Shown here: positions 10,742 through 19,739 of the stretch, in pieces
How positions within the stretch are numbered: the first letter of the stretch is position 1
Layout of the letters: each line of letters starts with the position of its first letter
Notes under the pieces: model-generated
Databases searched by the model: none
Seen by the model: the letters and a program-made list of their open reading frames with translations, nothing else
Told to the model about the DNA's origin: nothing
Assembly (NCBI GenBank): GCA_019750915.1
Contig: JAIENY010000014.1
Coordinates: 1 to 64,000 of the forward strand
Origin: Xanthobacteraceae bacterium
GTDB taxonomy: Bacteria; Pseudomonadota; Alphaproteobacteria; Rhizobiales; Xanthobacteraceae
Direction of reading: 5' to 3'
DNA length: 64,000 nucleotides
Translations under genes and position numbers: made by a program

Positions 10742-11532
10742 ACCGCGACCTCAGCCTTGATGTGCGGATGCGGGTCGTAATTCTCGAGCGAGAAATCCTC
10801 GTAGCGGAAAGCGAAGATGTCCTTCACGTCGGGATTGATGCGCAGCGTCGGCAGCTGGCGCGTCGGCCGTGTCAGTTGCAGGCGTGCCTGCTCCAGATGG
10901 TTGGTGTAGAGGTGCGCGTCACCCAGCGTATGAACGAAATCGCCAGGCTGATAACCCGTCACCTGCGCGATCATCATGGTCAACAGTGCATAGGACGCGA
11001 TGTTGAACGGCACGCCGAGAAACACGTCCGCCGAACGCTGATAGAGCTGACATGACAGCTTGCCGTTCGCGACATAGAACTGGAACAGGCAGTGACACGG
11101 CGGCAGCGCCATCTGGTCGACGTCCGCCGGATTCCACGCGCTGACGATGAGGCGGCGGGAATCCGGATTTTTGCGGATCATCTGCACGACATTGCTGATC
11201 TGGTCGATGCTGCGTCCGTCCGGCGCTTTCCATGATCGCCATTGCGCGCCGTAGACAGGCCCGAGATCGCCGTTGGCGTCGGCCCACTCGTCCCAGATCG
11301 TGACTTTATTCTCCTGAAGGTAGCGCACATTGGTATCGCCCTTCAGGAACCACAGCAATTCGTGGGCAATCGCCTTGAACGGCAGCTTCTTGGTGGTCAG
11401 CATTGGGAAACCAGCCGACAGGTTGAACCGCATCTGGTGCCCGAACACCGACAGGGTTCCCGTGCCGGTGCGGTCGTGCTTCTGCGCGCCGTCACTCAAG
11501 ATACGTTCGAGCAGGTCGTGATACTGGTTCAT
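10738..11532 (-). CDS. thyA: Thymidylate synthase
   Basis: Converts dUMP to dTMP using methylene-tetrahydrofolate. 264 residues, the same length as E. coli ThyA. Motifs: [15 protein letters not shown] at the start, active-site Cys in [12 protein letters not shown], and [17 protein letters not shown], the dUMP-binding segment. Folate-dependent type, not ThyX. It has about 124 bp to the chromate-transporter pair upstream, where its promoter should lie. Confidence 0.97.
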   Translation of the reverse strand: MNQYHDLLERILSDGAQKHDRTGTGTLSVFGHQMRFNLSAGFPMLTTKKLPFKAIAHELLWFLKGDTNVRYLQENKVTIWDEWADANGDLGPVYGAQWRSWKAPDGRSIDQISNVVQMIRKNPDSRRLIVSAWNPADVDQMALPPCHCLFQFYVANGKLSCQLYQRSADVFLGVPFNIASYALLTMMIAQVTGYQPGDFVHTLGDAHLYTNHLEQARLQLTRPTRQLPTLRINPDVKDIFAFRYEDFSLENYDPHPHIKAEVAV

Positions 11533-11656
11533 CGTCTATCGGCTTTTGGGTTGGTGGCCTGACCGAACCACATCTGGACCCGAATCAACACCCGGACCCT
11601 TATTTATCCCAATGAAAATAGGTCCGGCGCAGGCCCTGTAAAAGCCCCCGGTCCGG

Positions 11657-12190
11657 CTAGATCCAGCCCGCAAATCCCAGGACGCCGCCCACGGCAAGCG
11701 GCCATAGCGGATTGATACGCGTGGTGGCAGCGACGATCGCGGCGGCAATCGTGACAGCGGCGGCGGCCAGCGTGGTGTCCACTGTCATACTCAGGACATA
11801 ACCGCCGGCCGCCATCAGTCCGATCGACAACGGCACCAGCGAGGCCTGGATCACCGAGGGCCAGAACGAATGGCTGGAGCGGTGAAAGAAGCTCGCGACG
11901 AAGTAAGCGAACACACCGGACGGCCCGCACATCGCCAGCGTCGTCACCGCCGCGCCGGCCAGCCCGGCCACGTGATAGCCGATCAATGTCACGATCAGCA
12001 CATTGGGCCCCGGCGAAAATTGTGCGATGGCGAACATGTCGGCGAACTGCGCGTCGGTCAGCCAGTGGTTCACATCGACGGCAACGCGATGCATTTCCGG
12101 AATCGTGGCGTTGGCGCCGCCGATTGCAAGCAGCGACATCACTCCGAACGTCCACGCCAGATTGAGATAGGTTCCGAGCCCGGTGTTCAT
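11657..12190 (-). CDS. Chromate transporter, second half-size subunit
   Basis: 177-residue membrane protein of the CHR family (PF02417). Near the N-terminus: FGVMSLLAIGGANATIPEMHR followed by AQFSPGPNVLIVTLIGYHVAG, the conserved CHR half-domain motifs. The rest is five or six hydrophobic helices. It overlaps the upstream half-size gene by four bases. Pairs of short CHR proteins form a heteromeric transporter in other bacteria; whether this pair exports chromate or another anion is not visible. Confidence 0.88.
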   Translation of the reverse strand: MNTGLGTYLNLAWTFGVMSLLAIGGANATIPEMHRVAVDVNHWLTDAQFADMFAIAQFSPGPNVLIVTLIGYHVAGLAGAAVTTLAMCGPSGVFAYFVASFFHRSSHSFWPSVIQASLVPLSIGLMAAGGYVLSMTVDTTLAAAAVTIAAAIVAATTRINPLWPLAVGGVLGFAGWI

Positions 12191-12783
12191 GCCGCAACTC
12201 TTTTTCGCCAGAGGTAGGTTAGAACAATGCTCAGCGGAATCGCGATCACCAGAACAAGCGCGAGCGGCAACCGCAACAACCCGACCGCCGCGAACACCGC
12301 CACCATCAAGCCGACCTCAACCGGGTTTCTCCGCTTGAGCAGCGGGATCATCATGCGCACGATCACCGCGAGGAACAGGCCGACCGCCGCACAGGCGATC
12401 CCGGCCAGCGTGCGTTGCAACGCGGGCGCGTTACCTGTGTGTGCGTAAAGGATGCCGAGGATGGTCAGGATGAAGGCGGGCGGGAGCAGCAGCCCGAGAA
12501 AGGCGGCGATGCTGCCGGGGATGCCGCGAAAGCGCCCGCCAAAGACAATCGACAGGTTGACGATGTTGGCGCCCGGCAGCAGATGGCACAGCGCGAACGC
12601 TTCATTAAACTGATCGGGCGTCATCCAGCGATGCTGCTCGACAATCGCCCGCCGCGCCCAGACCAGCACGCCGCCGAACCCGGCGAGCGACATCTTGGCA
12701 AAGGCCAGGAACAGTTCGACCAGCGTGGGAGGATTGGATGCGAGGTCGGGAACGCCAGAATCGGCCGGTGAGATTTCGTCCAT
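12187..12783 (-). CDS. Chromate transporter, first half-size subunit
   Basis: 198 residues with the CHR half-domain: LFLAFAKMSLAGFGGVLVWARR then EAFALCHLLPGANIVNLSIVFG, then about six hydrophobic helices. Start chosen at the ATG at 12783 (MDEISPADSG); a GTG at 12840 would add 19 residues and neither has a strong ribosome site. Together with 11657-12190 it equals one full-length ChrA, so this is a split, not broken, transporter. It is next to the tmRNA gene, which runs the other way. Confidence 0.87.
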   Translation of the reverse strand: MDEISPADSGVPDLASNPPTLVELFLAFAKMSLAGFGGVLVWARRAIVEQHRWMTPDQFNEAFALCHLLPGANIVNLSIVFGGRFRGIPGSIAAFLGLLLPPAFILTILGILYAHTGNAPALQRTLAGIACAAVGLFLAVIVRMMIPLLKRRNPVEVGLMVAVFAAVGLLRLPLALVLVIAIPLSIVLTYLWRKRVAA

Positions 12784-12939
12784 GCGCCGATTTAAAGTGC
12801 CGGATGAAGGGCACCAAATCGATTTCTGGTGATCGTCCACCGTTCTTTGGACGCGATAGGTTCTCCGGTTAATTCGCGGAAAACAGGGCTTTTTTCGTCA
12901 ACCATTGCCCCCTATATTGGGAGGGCCGGCTTGACCGGC

Positions 12940-13250
12940 TATGGAAATAAATGGCCGTCGCAATAAACCATTCGGACCCGGGGGCAGCACCCGGCGCCTC
13001 CACCAAAATCTCCCTTTCCAGCGGGATTTCGGCGGGGGCGAAACAGGATCGACGAGGGCGTAAAGGGCGAGTTTTTTCTCGGTATTGTTCCGCCGTTATC
13101 GGGCTTCTCAATAGTTGCAAATGACAACTATGCTCCGGTTGCTCAGGCTGCGTAACGCAGTTTGAAAGACCACTCTAAAGTCCTAACGGAATAAGCGCCG
13201 TTAGGCGGGGTTCGGAGGCACCTGGCAACAGAAGCCTCCACTTCCACCTT
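12940..13250 (+). ncRNA. ssrA: Two-piece (circularly permuted) tmRNA
   Basis: The order is reversed relative to normal tmRNA, as in alphaproteobacteria. First comes the acceptor piece, ending in a T-arm (CCGGG...CCCGG) and CGCCTCC-A-CCA at 13005. After a 28-base linker comes the coding piece, starting GGGGGCGAAACAGGATCGAC at 13034. GGGGGCG pairs fully (one G-U) with CGCCTCC to form the acceptor stem. The tag frame is 13117-13155: resume codon GCA, product ANDNYAPVAQAA, then TAA within a GCTGCG-TAA-CGCAGT hairpin. Downstream stems CCTAACGG/CCGTTAGG and GGAGGC/GCCTCC match pseudoknot arms. The outer ends (about 12940 and 13250) are estimates. Function: rescue of stalled ribosomes and tagging for proteolysis. 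Confidence 0.92.
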
Positions 13251-13404
13251 CACATAAGCTTCAAGTTCTACGAGAGGTTATGCGCGTCCACGGCTTGCCT
13301 TTGCGGCGCAACAACCCTACTGACGCAATCGTTTTAACCCGATAGCATAACTTCCAGGGTGCGAGTCGACCTCCGGGCACGCACCGTTTTGACAGGACTA
13401 ACAG

Positions 13405-13914
13405 ATGGCCACCGACTTGATCCGCTACGATGTTCTGACACGCGACGCGCTGCGCGGCGTGCTCCGGCGCGTCTTGACGGATGCGGCGGAACAAGGCCTG
13501 CCGGGTGAGCACCACTTCTACATCACGTTCCTGTCCAAGGCCGAAGGCGTGAAACTGTCGCCGCGGCTGCAGTCGCAGTATCCGCAGGAGATGACTGTTA
13601 TCCTCCAGCACCAGTTCTGGGATCTTATCGTCACCGACGATCATTTCGAGGTCGGACTGTCGTTTGGCGGCATTCCGGAGCGGCTGGTCGTTCCGTTCGA
13701 TTCGATCACGCGCTTTTTCGATCCGTCGGTCCAGTTCGGGCTGCAATTCGAAACCGCCGAGACAGCGGAGACGGAAGCCGAGGCTCCCGCTGCCGAGCCC
13801 CCCGCGACGGCAAAGGCCGAGGCCGCCGACGATAACGACAATCCCGATGGCGACGATACGAATCCGCAGGGCGGTGCCGAAGTCGTCCGGCTGGATCGCT
13901 TCCGCAAGAAGTAA
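13405..13914 (+). CDS. sspB: SspB-type adaptor for ClpXP (SspB-alpha)
   Basis: Binds the ssrA tag and hands the tagged protein to ClpXP. 169 residues. The folded core is about residues 1-110 (IRYDVLTRDALRGVLRRVL, GEHHFYITFLSKAEGVKLS, FWDLIVTDDHFEVGLSFGGIPERLVVPFDSITRF). A low-complexity acidic Ala/Glu/Pro linker (about 115-155) follows, then a basic-hydrophobic tail AEVVRLDRFRKK, the ClpX-binding module in SspB. It lies 155 bp downstream of the tmRNA gene on the same strand, so tag and adaptor are linked here. Confidence 0.93.
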   Translation: MATDLIRYDVLTRDALRGVLRRVLTDAAEQGLPGEHHFYITFLSKAEGVKLSPRLQSQYPQEMTVILQHQFWDLIVTDDHFEVGLSFGGIPERLVVPFDSITRFFDPSVQFGLQFETAETAETEAEAPAAEPPATAKAEAADDNDNPDGDDTNPQGGAEVVRLDRFRKK

Positions 13915-14027
13915 TCTAAACGCGCGCGCATAGCGCCCGTCACGATCCTTCGCCATAATGGCGGTGCACCTGCCCGCCTTTTCCGGACCGCCCGGAACCA
14001 TCTCGCCGATTGCCTTGCGAGGATCTC

Positions 14028-15428
14028 ATGACAAGCAAAGCCACCCGTACGGAAACCGACACGTTCGGCCCCATCGAAGTCGCCGCGGACCGGTATTGGG
14101 GCGCGCAGACCGAGCGCTCGCGCAACAACTTCAAGATCGGCGTCGAGCACATGCCGATGCCGCTGATCCGTGCAATGGCAATCGTCAAGCTCGCGGCGGC
14201 GAGGACCAATACCGAACTCGGGCTGCTCGATGCCAAGATCGCAAGCGCCATCGAGGCGGCGGCGCAGGAGATTATCGACGGCAAACTCGACGATCACTTT
14301 CCGCTGGTGGTGTGGCAGACCGGTTCCGGCACCCAGACCAACATGAATCTCAACGAAGTGATTTCGAACCGCGCGATCGAGTTGCTCGGCGGAGAGCGCG
14401 GTTCCAAGGAACCGGTGCACCCGAACGATCACGTCAACATGAGCCAGTCGTCGAACGATTCATTCCCGACCGCGATGCACATCGCCGCCGCCGAGCGGAT
14501 CGTCAACGACCTGATCCCTTCACTCAGCGAATTGCGCGACGCGCTTCGTGCGAAGGAAAAGGAATTCGCCAGGATCGTGAAGATCGGGCGCACCCACACC
14601 CAGGACGCGACCCCGCTGACACTGGGGCAGGAGTTTTCCGGCTACAGGGCACAGATCGAGAGCGGCATCGCGCGGCTGACCTCGAGTGTGAAAGATCTTT
14701 ATCCGCTGGCCCAGGGCGGCACCGCGGTCGGCACCGGGCTCAACGCAAAGCCGGAATTCGCCGCTCTGTTCGCCAAGCACGTCGCCGGCATCACCGGGCT
14801 GCCGTTTGTCACCGCGCCTAACAAATTCGAGGCGCTGGCATCGAACGACGCTTACGTCTTCGTGCACGGAGCGATCAATTCAATCGCGACGGGTCTGTTC
14901 AAGATCGCCAACGATATCCGCCTGCTCGGCTCCGGACCGCGCTCGGGACTTGGCGAACTGATTCTGCCGGAGAACGAACCCGGCTCGTCGATCATGCCGG
15001 GCAAGGTGAACCCGACGCAATGCGAAGCCGTGACGATGGTGTGCTGTCAGATCTTCGGCAATCAAACCGCAATCACCACCGCGGGGAGCCAGGGGCATTT
15101 CGAGTTGAATGTGTACAAGCCGGTGATGGCTTACTGCATGTTGACATCTATTCGTCTGATGGCGGACGTCGCGCGTTCGTTCATGGAGCATTGCGTCATC
15201 GGCATACGCGCTGACGAAAAACGCATCGATGAACTGATGCAGCGATCACTGATGCTTGTGACAGCACTTGCGCCGAAAATAGGCTACGACAACGCCGCAA
15301 AAATTGCCAAGACTGCACACGCGAATGGCACGACTCTCAAGGAGGAAGCTCTTCGATTGGGATTCGTCACCGCGGACGAGTTTGATGCGATCGTTCGTCC
15401 GGAAAAAATGACAAACGCGCGCGCGTGA
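14028..15428 (+). CDS. fumC: Fumarate hydratase, class II
   Basis: TCA cycle: fumarate to malate, iron-independent class II. 466 residues, the usual FumC length. Motifs: [50 protein letters not shown] (catalytic His), and the superfamily signature [16 protein letters not shown]. The start at 14028 ([10 protein letters not shown]) has GAGGA seven bases upstream and is preferred to an ATG at 14010. Downstream lie the DUF4169 and ribbon-helix-helix genes; a 236-bp gap with no clear terminator separates them. Confidence 0.97.
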   Translation: MTSKATRTETDTFGPIEVAADRYWGAQTERSRNNFKIGVEHMPMPLIRAMAIVKLAAARTNTELGLLDAKIASAIEAAAQEIIDGKLDDHFPLVVWQTGSGTQTNMNLNEVISNRAIELLGGERGSKEPVHPNDHVNMSQSSNDSFPTAMHIAAAERIVNDLIPSLSELRDALRAKEKEFARIVKIGRTHTQDATPLTLGQEFSGYRAQIESGIARLTSSVKDLYPLAQGGTAVGTGLNAKPEFAALFAKHVAGITGLPFVTAPNKFEALASNDAYVFVHGAINSIATGLFKIANDIRLLGSGPRSGLGELILPENEPGSSIMPGKVNPTQCEAVTMVCCQIFGNQTAITTAGSQGHFELNVYKPVMAYCMLTSIRLMADVARSFMEHCVIGIRADEKRIDELMQRSLMLVTALAPKIGYDNAAKIAKTAHANGTTLKEEALRLGFVTADEFDAIVRPEKMTNARA

Positions 15429-15664
15429 TGCGACATATTCAACACGTTTTGAAGAGAATGCTGTTTTTTTCGCCTAAAGGCTTAGATCAAGCGACTACCT
15501 TCAATGTTCTGTGACTGCTAACACCAATGACAAGCACCCGTTATCTCCTTATAACTCATGTAACTTTCGTCCCAACGAGTTGTAGGGGTCTCGGAGGAAC
15601 AGCCGAGTGTCATTCAACGCAGAGTGGCAAGGTTGCGAATTTGGAATGCGATCAAGAGGCCGAC
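15429..15664 (+). other. Intergenic region after fumC
   Basis: The first 140 bases look richer in A+T than the surroundings. A short hairpin CTCGG-AGGAACAG-CCGAG at about 15593-15610 is the only structure I see; a GGAAC there followed 17 bases later by CGCA is too weak for an extracytoplasmic sigma promoter. No RNA gene is recognised. Confidence 0.35.
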
Positions 15665-15853
15665 GTGGGCGACCTGATCAACTTGAAAAAGACCAAGAAG
15701 CGGATCGCGCGTGAGCGATCCGCAATCGAGGCAAGCGAAAATCGCGCGAAGTTCGGCCGAACCAAGGCCGAGAGGGAACGGCAACGATTATCCGAGGAGC
15801 GGTCCACCCACTTCCTTAATCAACATCGCCGTAGCGACGGAGAACCGTCATGA
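15665..15853 (+). CDS. DUF4169 family small basic protein
   Basis: 62 residues with the family core MGDLINLKKTKKRIARERSA followed by ENRAKFGRTKAERER, charged and predicted helical. The function is not known. The start is GTG at 15665 (VGDLINL) with AAGAGG seven bases upstream; an ATG at 15527 in the same frame would add 46 residues unlike the family, so I exclude it. It overlaps the next gene by four bases (ATGA) and is probably co-translated with it. Confidence 0.75.
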   Translation: MGDLINLKKTKKRIARERSAIEASENRAKFGRTKAERERQRLSEERSTHFLNQHRRSDGEPS

Positions 15854-16125
15854 AATCTCCAGTCGTCAAACGTTCGATCGTTGTCGCTGGGCATAAGACC
15901 AGTGTCAGTCTTGAAGAAGCCTTCTGGAACGGCATGAAAGAAATCTCCTCCGCACGCAACATGACGTTGTCAGAGCTGGTCGGAGAGATCGACGGCCAGC
16001 GCAAGCAAGGCAATCTTTCCTCGGCGATACGTTTGTTCGTACTCGATCACTACCGCTCGCTCGCTATCGCGCCCAAAAGCGAAGTTGCCGAGGAATTGCC
16101 ACGCCTCGATGCCGCCGCGGAATGA
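15850..16125 (+). CDS. Ribbon-helix-helix (RHH_4) protein, copy 1
   Basis: 91 residues. The domain reads VKRSIVVAGHKTSVSLEEAFWNGMKEISSARNMTLSELVGEID...NLSSAIRLFVLDHYR: a beta ribbon (KTSVSLE), then two helices, ending SSAIRLFVLDHYR, the RHH_4 pattern. Probably a DNA-binding regulator, but the target is unknown. It follows the DUF4169 gene with a four-base overlap and has a close paralogue at 16395. The shared core (VKRS-VV-GHKTSVSLE-AFW) is strikingly alike. Confidence 0.82.
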   Translation: MKSPVVKRSIVVAGHKTSVSLEEAFWNGMKEISSARNMTLSELVGEIDGQRKQGNLSSAIRLFVLDHYRSLAIAPKSEVAEELPRLDAAAE

Positions 16126-16394
16126 TCCGCGGCGCCGGGGTGCGCAGAAACCCGGATCGCCGCCCCGATCATCCTGACTCTTCCCATCAGGTTTTGTACC
16201 GAGTATCCGCGGTAGTTTGCGTTCGCTAAGTTAGCTGTGTTGCGCGCGGTGATGATTCGATCTGCCGAAGCAACAGAGCCGATGCAAAGCCGGCTATTCA
16301 ATCCTGTCTTTGATTTGAGCGCCGCTCGCAACGCTTGCACCCGGTAACGACCGCGTGACGGCCGTCGCCCGCACGCGCCGATACGGAGGATGCG
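16126..16394 (+). other. Intergenic region between the two ribbon-helix-helix genes
   Basis: 269 bases with GC-rich hairpins at the start but no RNA gene or clear promoter. GGAGG lies at about 16386, six bases before the ATG of copy 2, a good ribosome site. Confidence 0.3.
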
Positions 16395-16721
16395 ATGTTG
16401 AACCAGCGTGACATGAGGGAGCCCAATACAATCCCGGTGAAGGAATTCGCCGTGGTCAAACGCTCCGTCGTGGTGGATGGACACAAGACCAGCGTCAGTC
16501 TCGAAGACGCCTTCTGGACAAGCCTGAGGGAGATCGCGACCCGGCGCCGCGTTTCACTATCGATGCAGATCGCCTCGATCGATCAGCACCGCAAGACCAG
16601 CAACCTGTCGTCGGCAATCCGGCTGTTCGTCCTCGATTACTTCCGCAGCCGCACGGTCAGTGCGATGTACATCGGAGAGAAGCGGACGTCGCCCTCCCTA
16701 GCTCCGACGATGCACGACTGA
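16395..16721 (+). CDS. Ribbon-helix-helix (RHH_4) protein, copy 2
   Basis: 108 residues, paralogous to the 15850 gene. About 18 extra N-terminal residues (MLNQRDMREPNTIPVKEF) precede the core VVKRSVVVDGHKTSVSLEDAFWTSLREIATRRRVSLSMQI...NLSSAIRLFVLDYFRSR. The core matches copy 1 at most positions through the same ribbon-helix-helix pattern. Ribosome site GGAGG six bases upstream of ATG. Its stop is one base from the AsmA-like gene's stop (16723), convergent. Confidence 0.82.
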   Translation: MLNQRDMREPNTIPVKEFAVVKRSVVVDGHKTSVSLEDAFWTSLREIATRRRVSLSMQIASIDQHRKTSNLSSAIRLFVLDYFRSRTVSAMYIGEKRTSPSLAPTMHD

Positions 16722-16722
16722 G

Positions 16723-19656
16723 CTAGAACGTCGCTCCGGGCGGCGGCAGCGGCGCACCCGGCCTGCGTGACCGCACGCTTCCGGGCGCCGGGCGGATATC
16801 GATCGGAGGCGGCAAAGGTGCCAGACGCGGATCGGATGCCGTCACGTTTGGCTGCGGAGCAACTGGAATCCGAACGGTTGGCTTGGGCGCAGGCCTCTCC
16901 TTTAGCGGTTCGGCGGGGCGAACATCCCGCGGTGTGACGGCGGCACTCGCCGGAGCCGGCGGCGGCTGCGGTGTTGCAGCGGGCGGCGGCCGGCTATCTT
17001 TTTCCAGGTCGTCGAGCCGTTTTGTCTCACGCTCGATCTCGCGCAACGACAGCCAAGAGGAGAGCAGCGAGGTATCGACCTCCCGCTGCAACGACTCCGG
17101 CATGCCATGCGCAAAAATCTGGATATCGGGCGACGGCGCCTTCAAGGCGGTGGAGCGCAGGCTGGCCCGGATATCCACCTGATCGGCCGGAAGATCATAG
17201 CCACCGGAGATCGTTGTTCGCACATTTGCGGCTTCCGTCGTCACCGGATCGATTTGCAGTCGCGCATCATTGATTGCAAACGGCACCTGCAGCGACGGCA
17301 CCGTGAGCGGCGCCTGGTCCAGCGTAGCTACCGCGATTTTGCGGATGTCCGATTTTTCGGCGCCGTCGGCGGCCTGCACCGCGGCGTCGAACACCGCCGG
17401 ATTAAGGCCGGACAGGCGAACGTCACTCAAGGTCAGAATGCCGTTGCCCGCCAGAGCATTGCTCAAGGCCGTCGCGCTTCGCCCCGTGCTGGCCAGCGTG
17501 ACTTGCACCGAGGCGCGCGCCGCTGGCACCGCGAGACCGCGATACTTCAGCGCCGACCCCTCCGCGTCTGCGATCTTGACATCGGCGTTGAGGGCCGTGC
17601 CGGACAAATCCCGTTTGGCCTGCAACGAAGCCGAGAGCGTCCCCTTGCCGATCCCTGCCTGCAGATCGCTCATCGACAATGATGTGCCGTCGCCGCGCAG
17701 CGTGCCGCTTGCAGCGGTCAACTCCGCTCCGCCCGGCAGCGTAACAATGTCGGCCCTGACCGCAAGCAAGCCGCGCGATCCGAACCAGCCTTGCGCGAGC
17801 GGCTCGGCCGCATCACGGCCAGATGCACCGAGTACCAGGCCGATAAGAGGCGCGACCTCGATCCTGTCGACAGAGACATCGCCGCCGATATCGCTGGCGT
17901 CGTTGCCGCGCGTCAGCGAGAGAGTGCCCTTGATACGCCTGTCACCGATTTTGCCGTCGAACTTGTCCAAGGTGAACTTGTTGTCGGCGATGACGAACCT
18001 GCCGGTGAGATCCGATACGATCTTCGGCGTCCCGAGCCATGGCGTCAGGTCCGCACGCCGGACATTCAGATTGACGGACGCCTTCGACAGGGACGGCTGG
18101 TCGGCTGATTTGTAGGATGCATCGAGAACGAACGGCCGAACCGTCCGGCTGCTGAGTTTGGCCTCCGCGAAATTCAGCGAGAACTGCGCCTCGGCCGGCA
18201 GACTGATCGCGCCCGGATCAACCAGCGCTTCCACATCGGCGAAGTCGAACGACGGCGAGGTGAGTGCCACCTTGAGCGAACGATCCGTCAGGAAAAGACT
18301 GCCCTCCACCAGGCTGCCGCTCAGATCGCCCTTGAGGTTTTCCAGCGCGATGCTGTCCTTGCCGATGCTGGCCACGGCCGCCAGTTTCAGCGGTGCGTCG
18401 TTCGTGCGGAAGTCGTTGCCGCGCCGATAGAGCCAGTCAAAAAAAGCCTTTCCGGCTTTCGCCTCGATCCTGAGCGGACCCGTGAACGCTTTCGCGGACG
18501 GCTTCGTCGTGCCGCTGGCCGAAATGACAGCGGAGCCCGGCGCGATGCAGGAAAACTTCTCGATCGTCCACGACTCCGCCGAACCGCGCAGCGTCGCCCT
18601 GAGGTTATTGACCGGACGCCCGGCCAGCACCAGCCGATCAACGCTCACATCGATCTGCGATGCGAGCGGCAAGGTGACCAACGATCCAAGGCCGGACCGT
18701 ATGAGATCGATCAGGTTCTGGTTTGCGGCCTCACCTGTTAGCGCGCGGTCACCGTCGAGTTGCTGAGCGGAGACGGAGGCGCGAAGGCGCGGTGTCTTGC
18801 CGAACAAAAATTCCCCGCTGCCGGCAAATTTCAGGCCGGTATCATCCGGCCCGTAAACCAGCTCGGCCTGCTCGAACGATGCTGCCGACGGCGTGGCCTT
18901 GGTCTTCGCCGAAACGTGCCACGGCCGCTCCGACTGGAGCGCGAGGCTCGTCATTCCGTCGAACCGCGGCACACGCTGGTCGAATGTCAGCACGCCGTCG
19001 ATGCCGGTTGAAGTTCCGCCCTCTTTCGCCGGATCGAAATCGAGCCGGATACGGGTGCCGGTGTTGTCCCCTGCTTGCGACACGGAGAGCCGGAACGGCT
19101 GCTTCGATCCGGACAGACCGATATTGCCATCGCCGCGCATGTTGCTGCCGAGCGCGCGCACGTCTCCGCTAAAAGAGATGTCGTTGAGGGCGTATTCGGC
19201 GCCGCTGGCCCTGTCATGCACCTTGACGCTGCCGGTCAGATCGAGCTTGTCGATCGCCAGCACACCGAAGTTGAAGGCACCCTTCGACGGCGCAACAACG
19301 CCGCCCCTGGAATCCAGGCCAATGTCGAGCGCGATGTTGGCGAGCGACAGCTGGGTTGCCCGCCACTCACCGCGCATCAGCGAGCTGAGACTGAATTCGA
19401 CATCAAGTTTGTCGGCGCGCATTTTGGTTGCGTCGCCCGGCGCGCCGACCGACAGCGAGCGCAGCCGCAGGATCGGCGCGGGCAACAGCCGTGCGTCGAG
19501 CGAGCCTTCGACGCGCACGGGGGCACCGACGACACGGCTGGCTTCCGCCTCGAACTGCGGTTTGTACTGATTCCAGTCGATAAAAGACGGGCCGACCAGC
19601 GCCGCGACAAGCGCGATGATAACGGCAATCGCCAACCCGAGCAGCGTCGTCTGCAA
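16723..19656 (-). CDS. AsmA-like membrane-anchored protein
   Basis: 977 residues. An N-terminal membrane anchor (about residues 3-25, LLGLAIAVIIALVAALVGPSFI) is followed by DWNQYKPQFEAEASRVVGAPVRVEGSLDARLLPAPILRLRSLSVG, the AsmA opening. The bulk is a repetitive beta-rich region of the type seen in AsmA/TamB-like outer-membrane and lipid-homeostasis proteins. The last 100 residues are Pro/Ala/Arg-rich, low complexity. The start appears to be TTG at 19656 (GGGGA six bases upstream); no in-frame ATG occurs before an upstream stop. Convergent with copy 2 of the RHH gene. Confidence 0.85.
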   Translation of the reverse strand: MQTTLLGLAIAVIIALVAALVGPSFIDWNQYKPQFEAEASRVVGAPVRVEGSLDARLLPAPILRLRSLSVGAPGDATKMRADKLDVEFSLSSLMRGEWRATQLSLANIALDIGLDSRGGVVAPSKGAFNFGVLAIDKLDLTGSVKVHDRASGAEYALNDISFSGDVRALGSNMRGDGNIGLSGSKQPFRLSVSQAGDNTGTRIRLDFDPAKEGGTSTGIDGVLTFDQRVPRFDGMTSLALQSERPWHVSAKTKATPSAASFEQAELVYGPDDTGLKFAGSGEFLFGKTPRLRASVSAQQLDGDRALTGEAANQNLIDLIRSGLGSLVTLPLASQIDVSVDRLVLAGRPVNNLRATLRGSAESWTIEKFSCIAPGSAVISASGTTKPSAKAFTGPLRIEAKAGKAFFDWLYRRGNDFRTNDAPLKLAAVASIGKDSIALENLKGDLSGSLVEGSLFLTDRSLKVALTSPSFDFADVEALVDPGAISLPAEAQFSLNFAEAKLSSRTVRPFVLDASYKSADQPSLSKASVNLNVRRADLTPWLGTPKIVSDLTGRFVIADNKFTLDKFDGKIGDRRIKGTLSLTRGNDASDIGGDVSVDRIEVAPLIGLVLGASGRDAAEPLAQGWFGSRGLLAVRADIVTLPGGAELTAASGTLRGDGTSLSMSDLQAGIGKGTLSASLQAKRDLSGTALNADVKIADAEGSALKYRGLAVPAARASVQVTLASTGRSATALSNALAGNGILTLSDVRLSGLNPAVFDAAVQAADGAEKSDIRKIAVATLDQAPLTVPSLQVPFAINDARLQIDPVTTEAANVRTTISGGYDLPADQVDIRASLRSTALKAPSPDIQIFAHGMPESLQREVDTSLLSSWLSLREIERETKRLDDLEKDSRPPPAATPQPPPAPASAAVTPRDVRPAEPLKERPAPKPTVRIPVAPQPNVTASDPRLAPLPPPIDIRPAPGSVRSRRPGAPLPPPGATF

Positions 19657-19739
19657 CGTATGTCCCCGAAGGTTGCGCCTGCGTCGGCGCGTGCCCTCAC
19701 ATCATACTGGCAAGTGTGGCGAACTCACAGCACCTTGCA

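Noticed and set aside
13261-14001. A long open frame on the minus strand over sspB
   Set aside because: It is the antisense of sspB, with no family-like motifs and a poor start; sspB has clear homology features.
15588-15625. Extracytoplasmic-sigma-like GGAAC with CGCA 17 bases on, before the DUF4169 gene
   Set aside because: The -10 does not match CGTT and lies in a hairpin; a chance match is likely.
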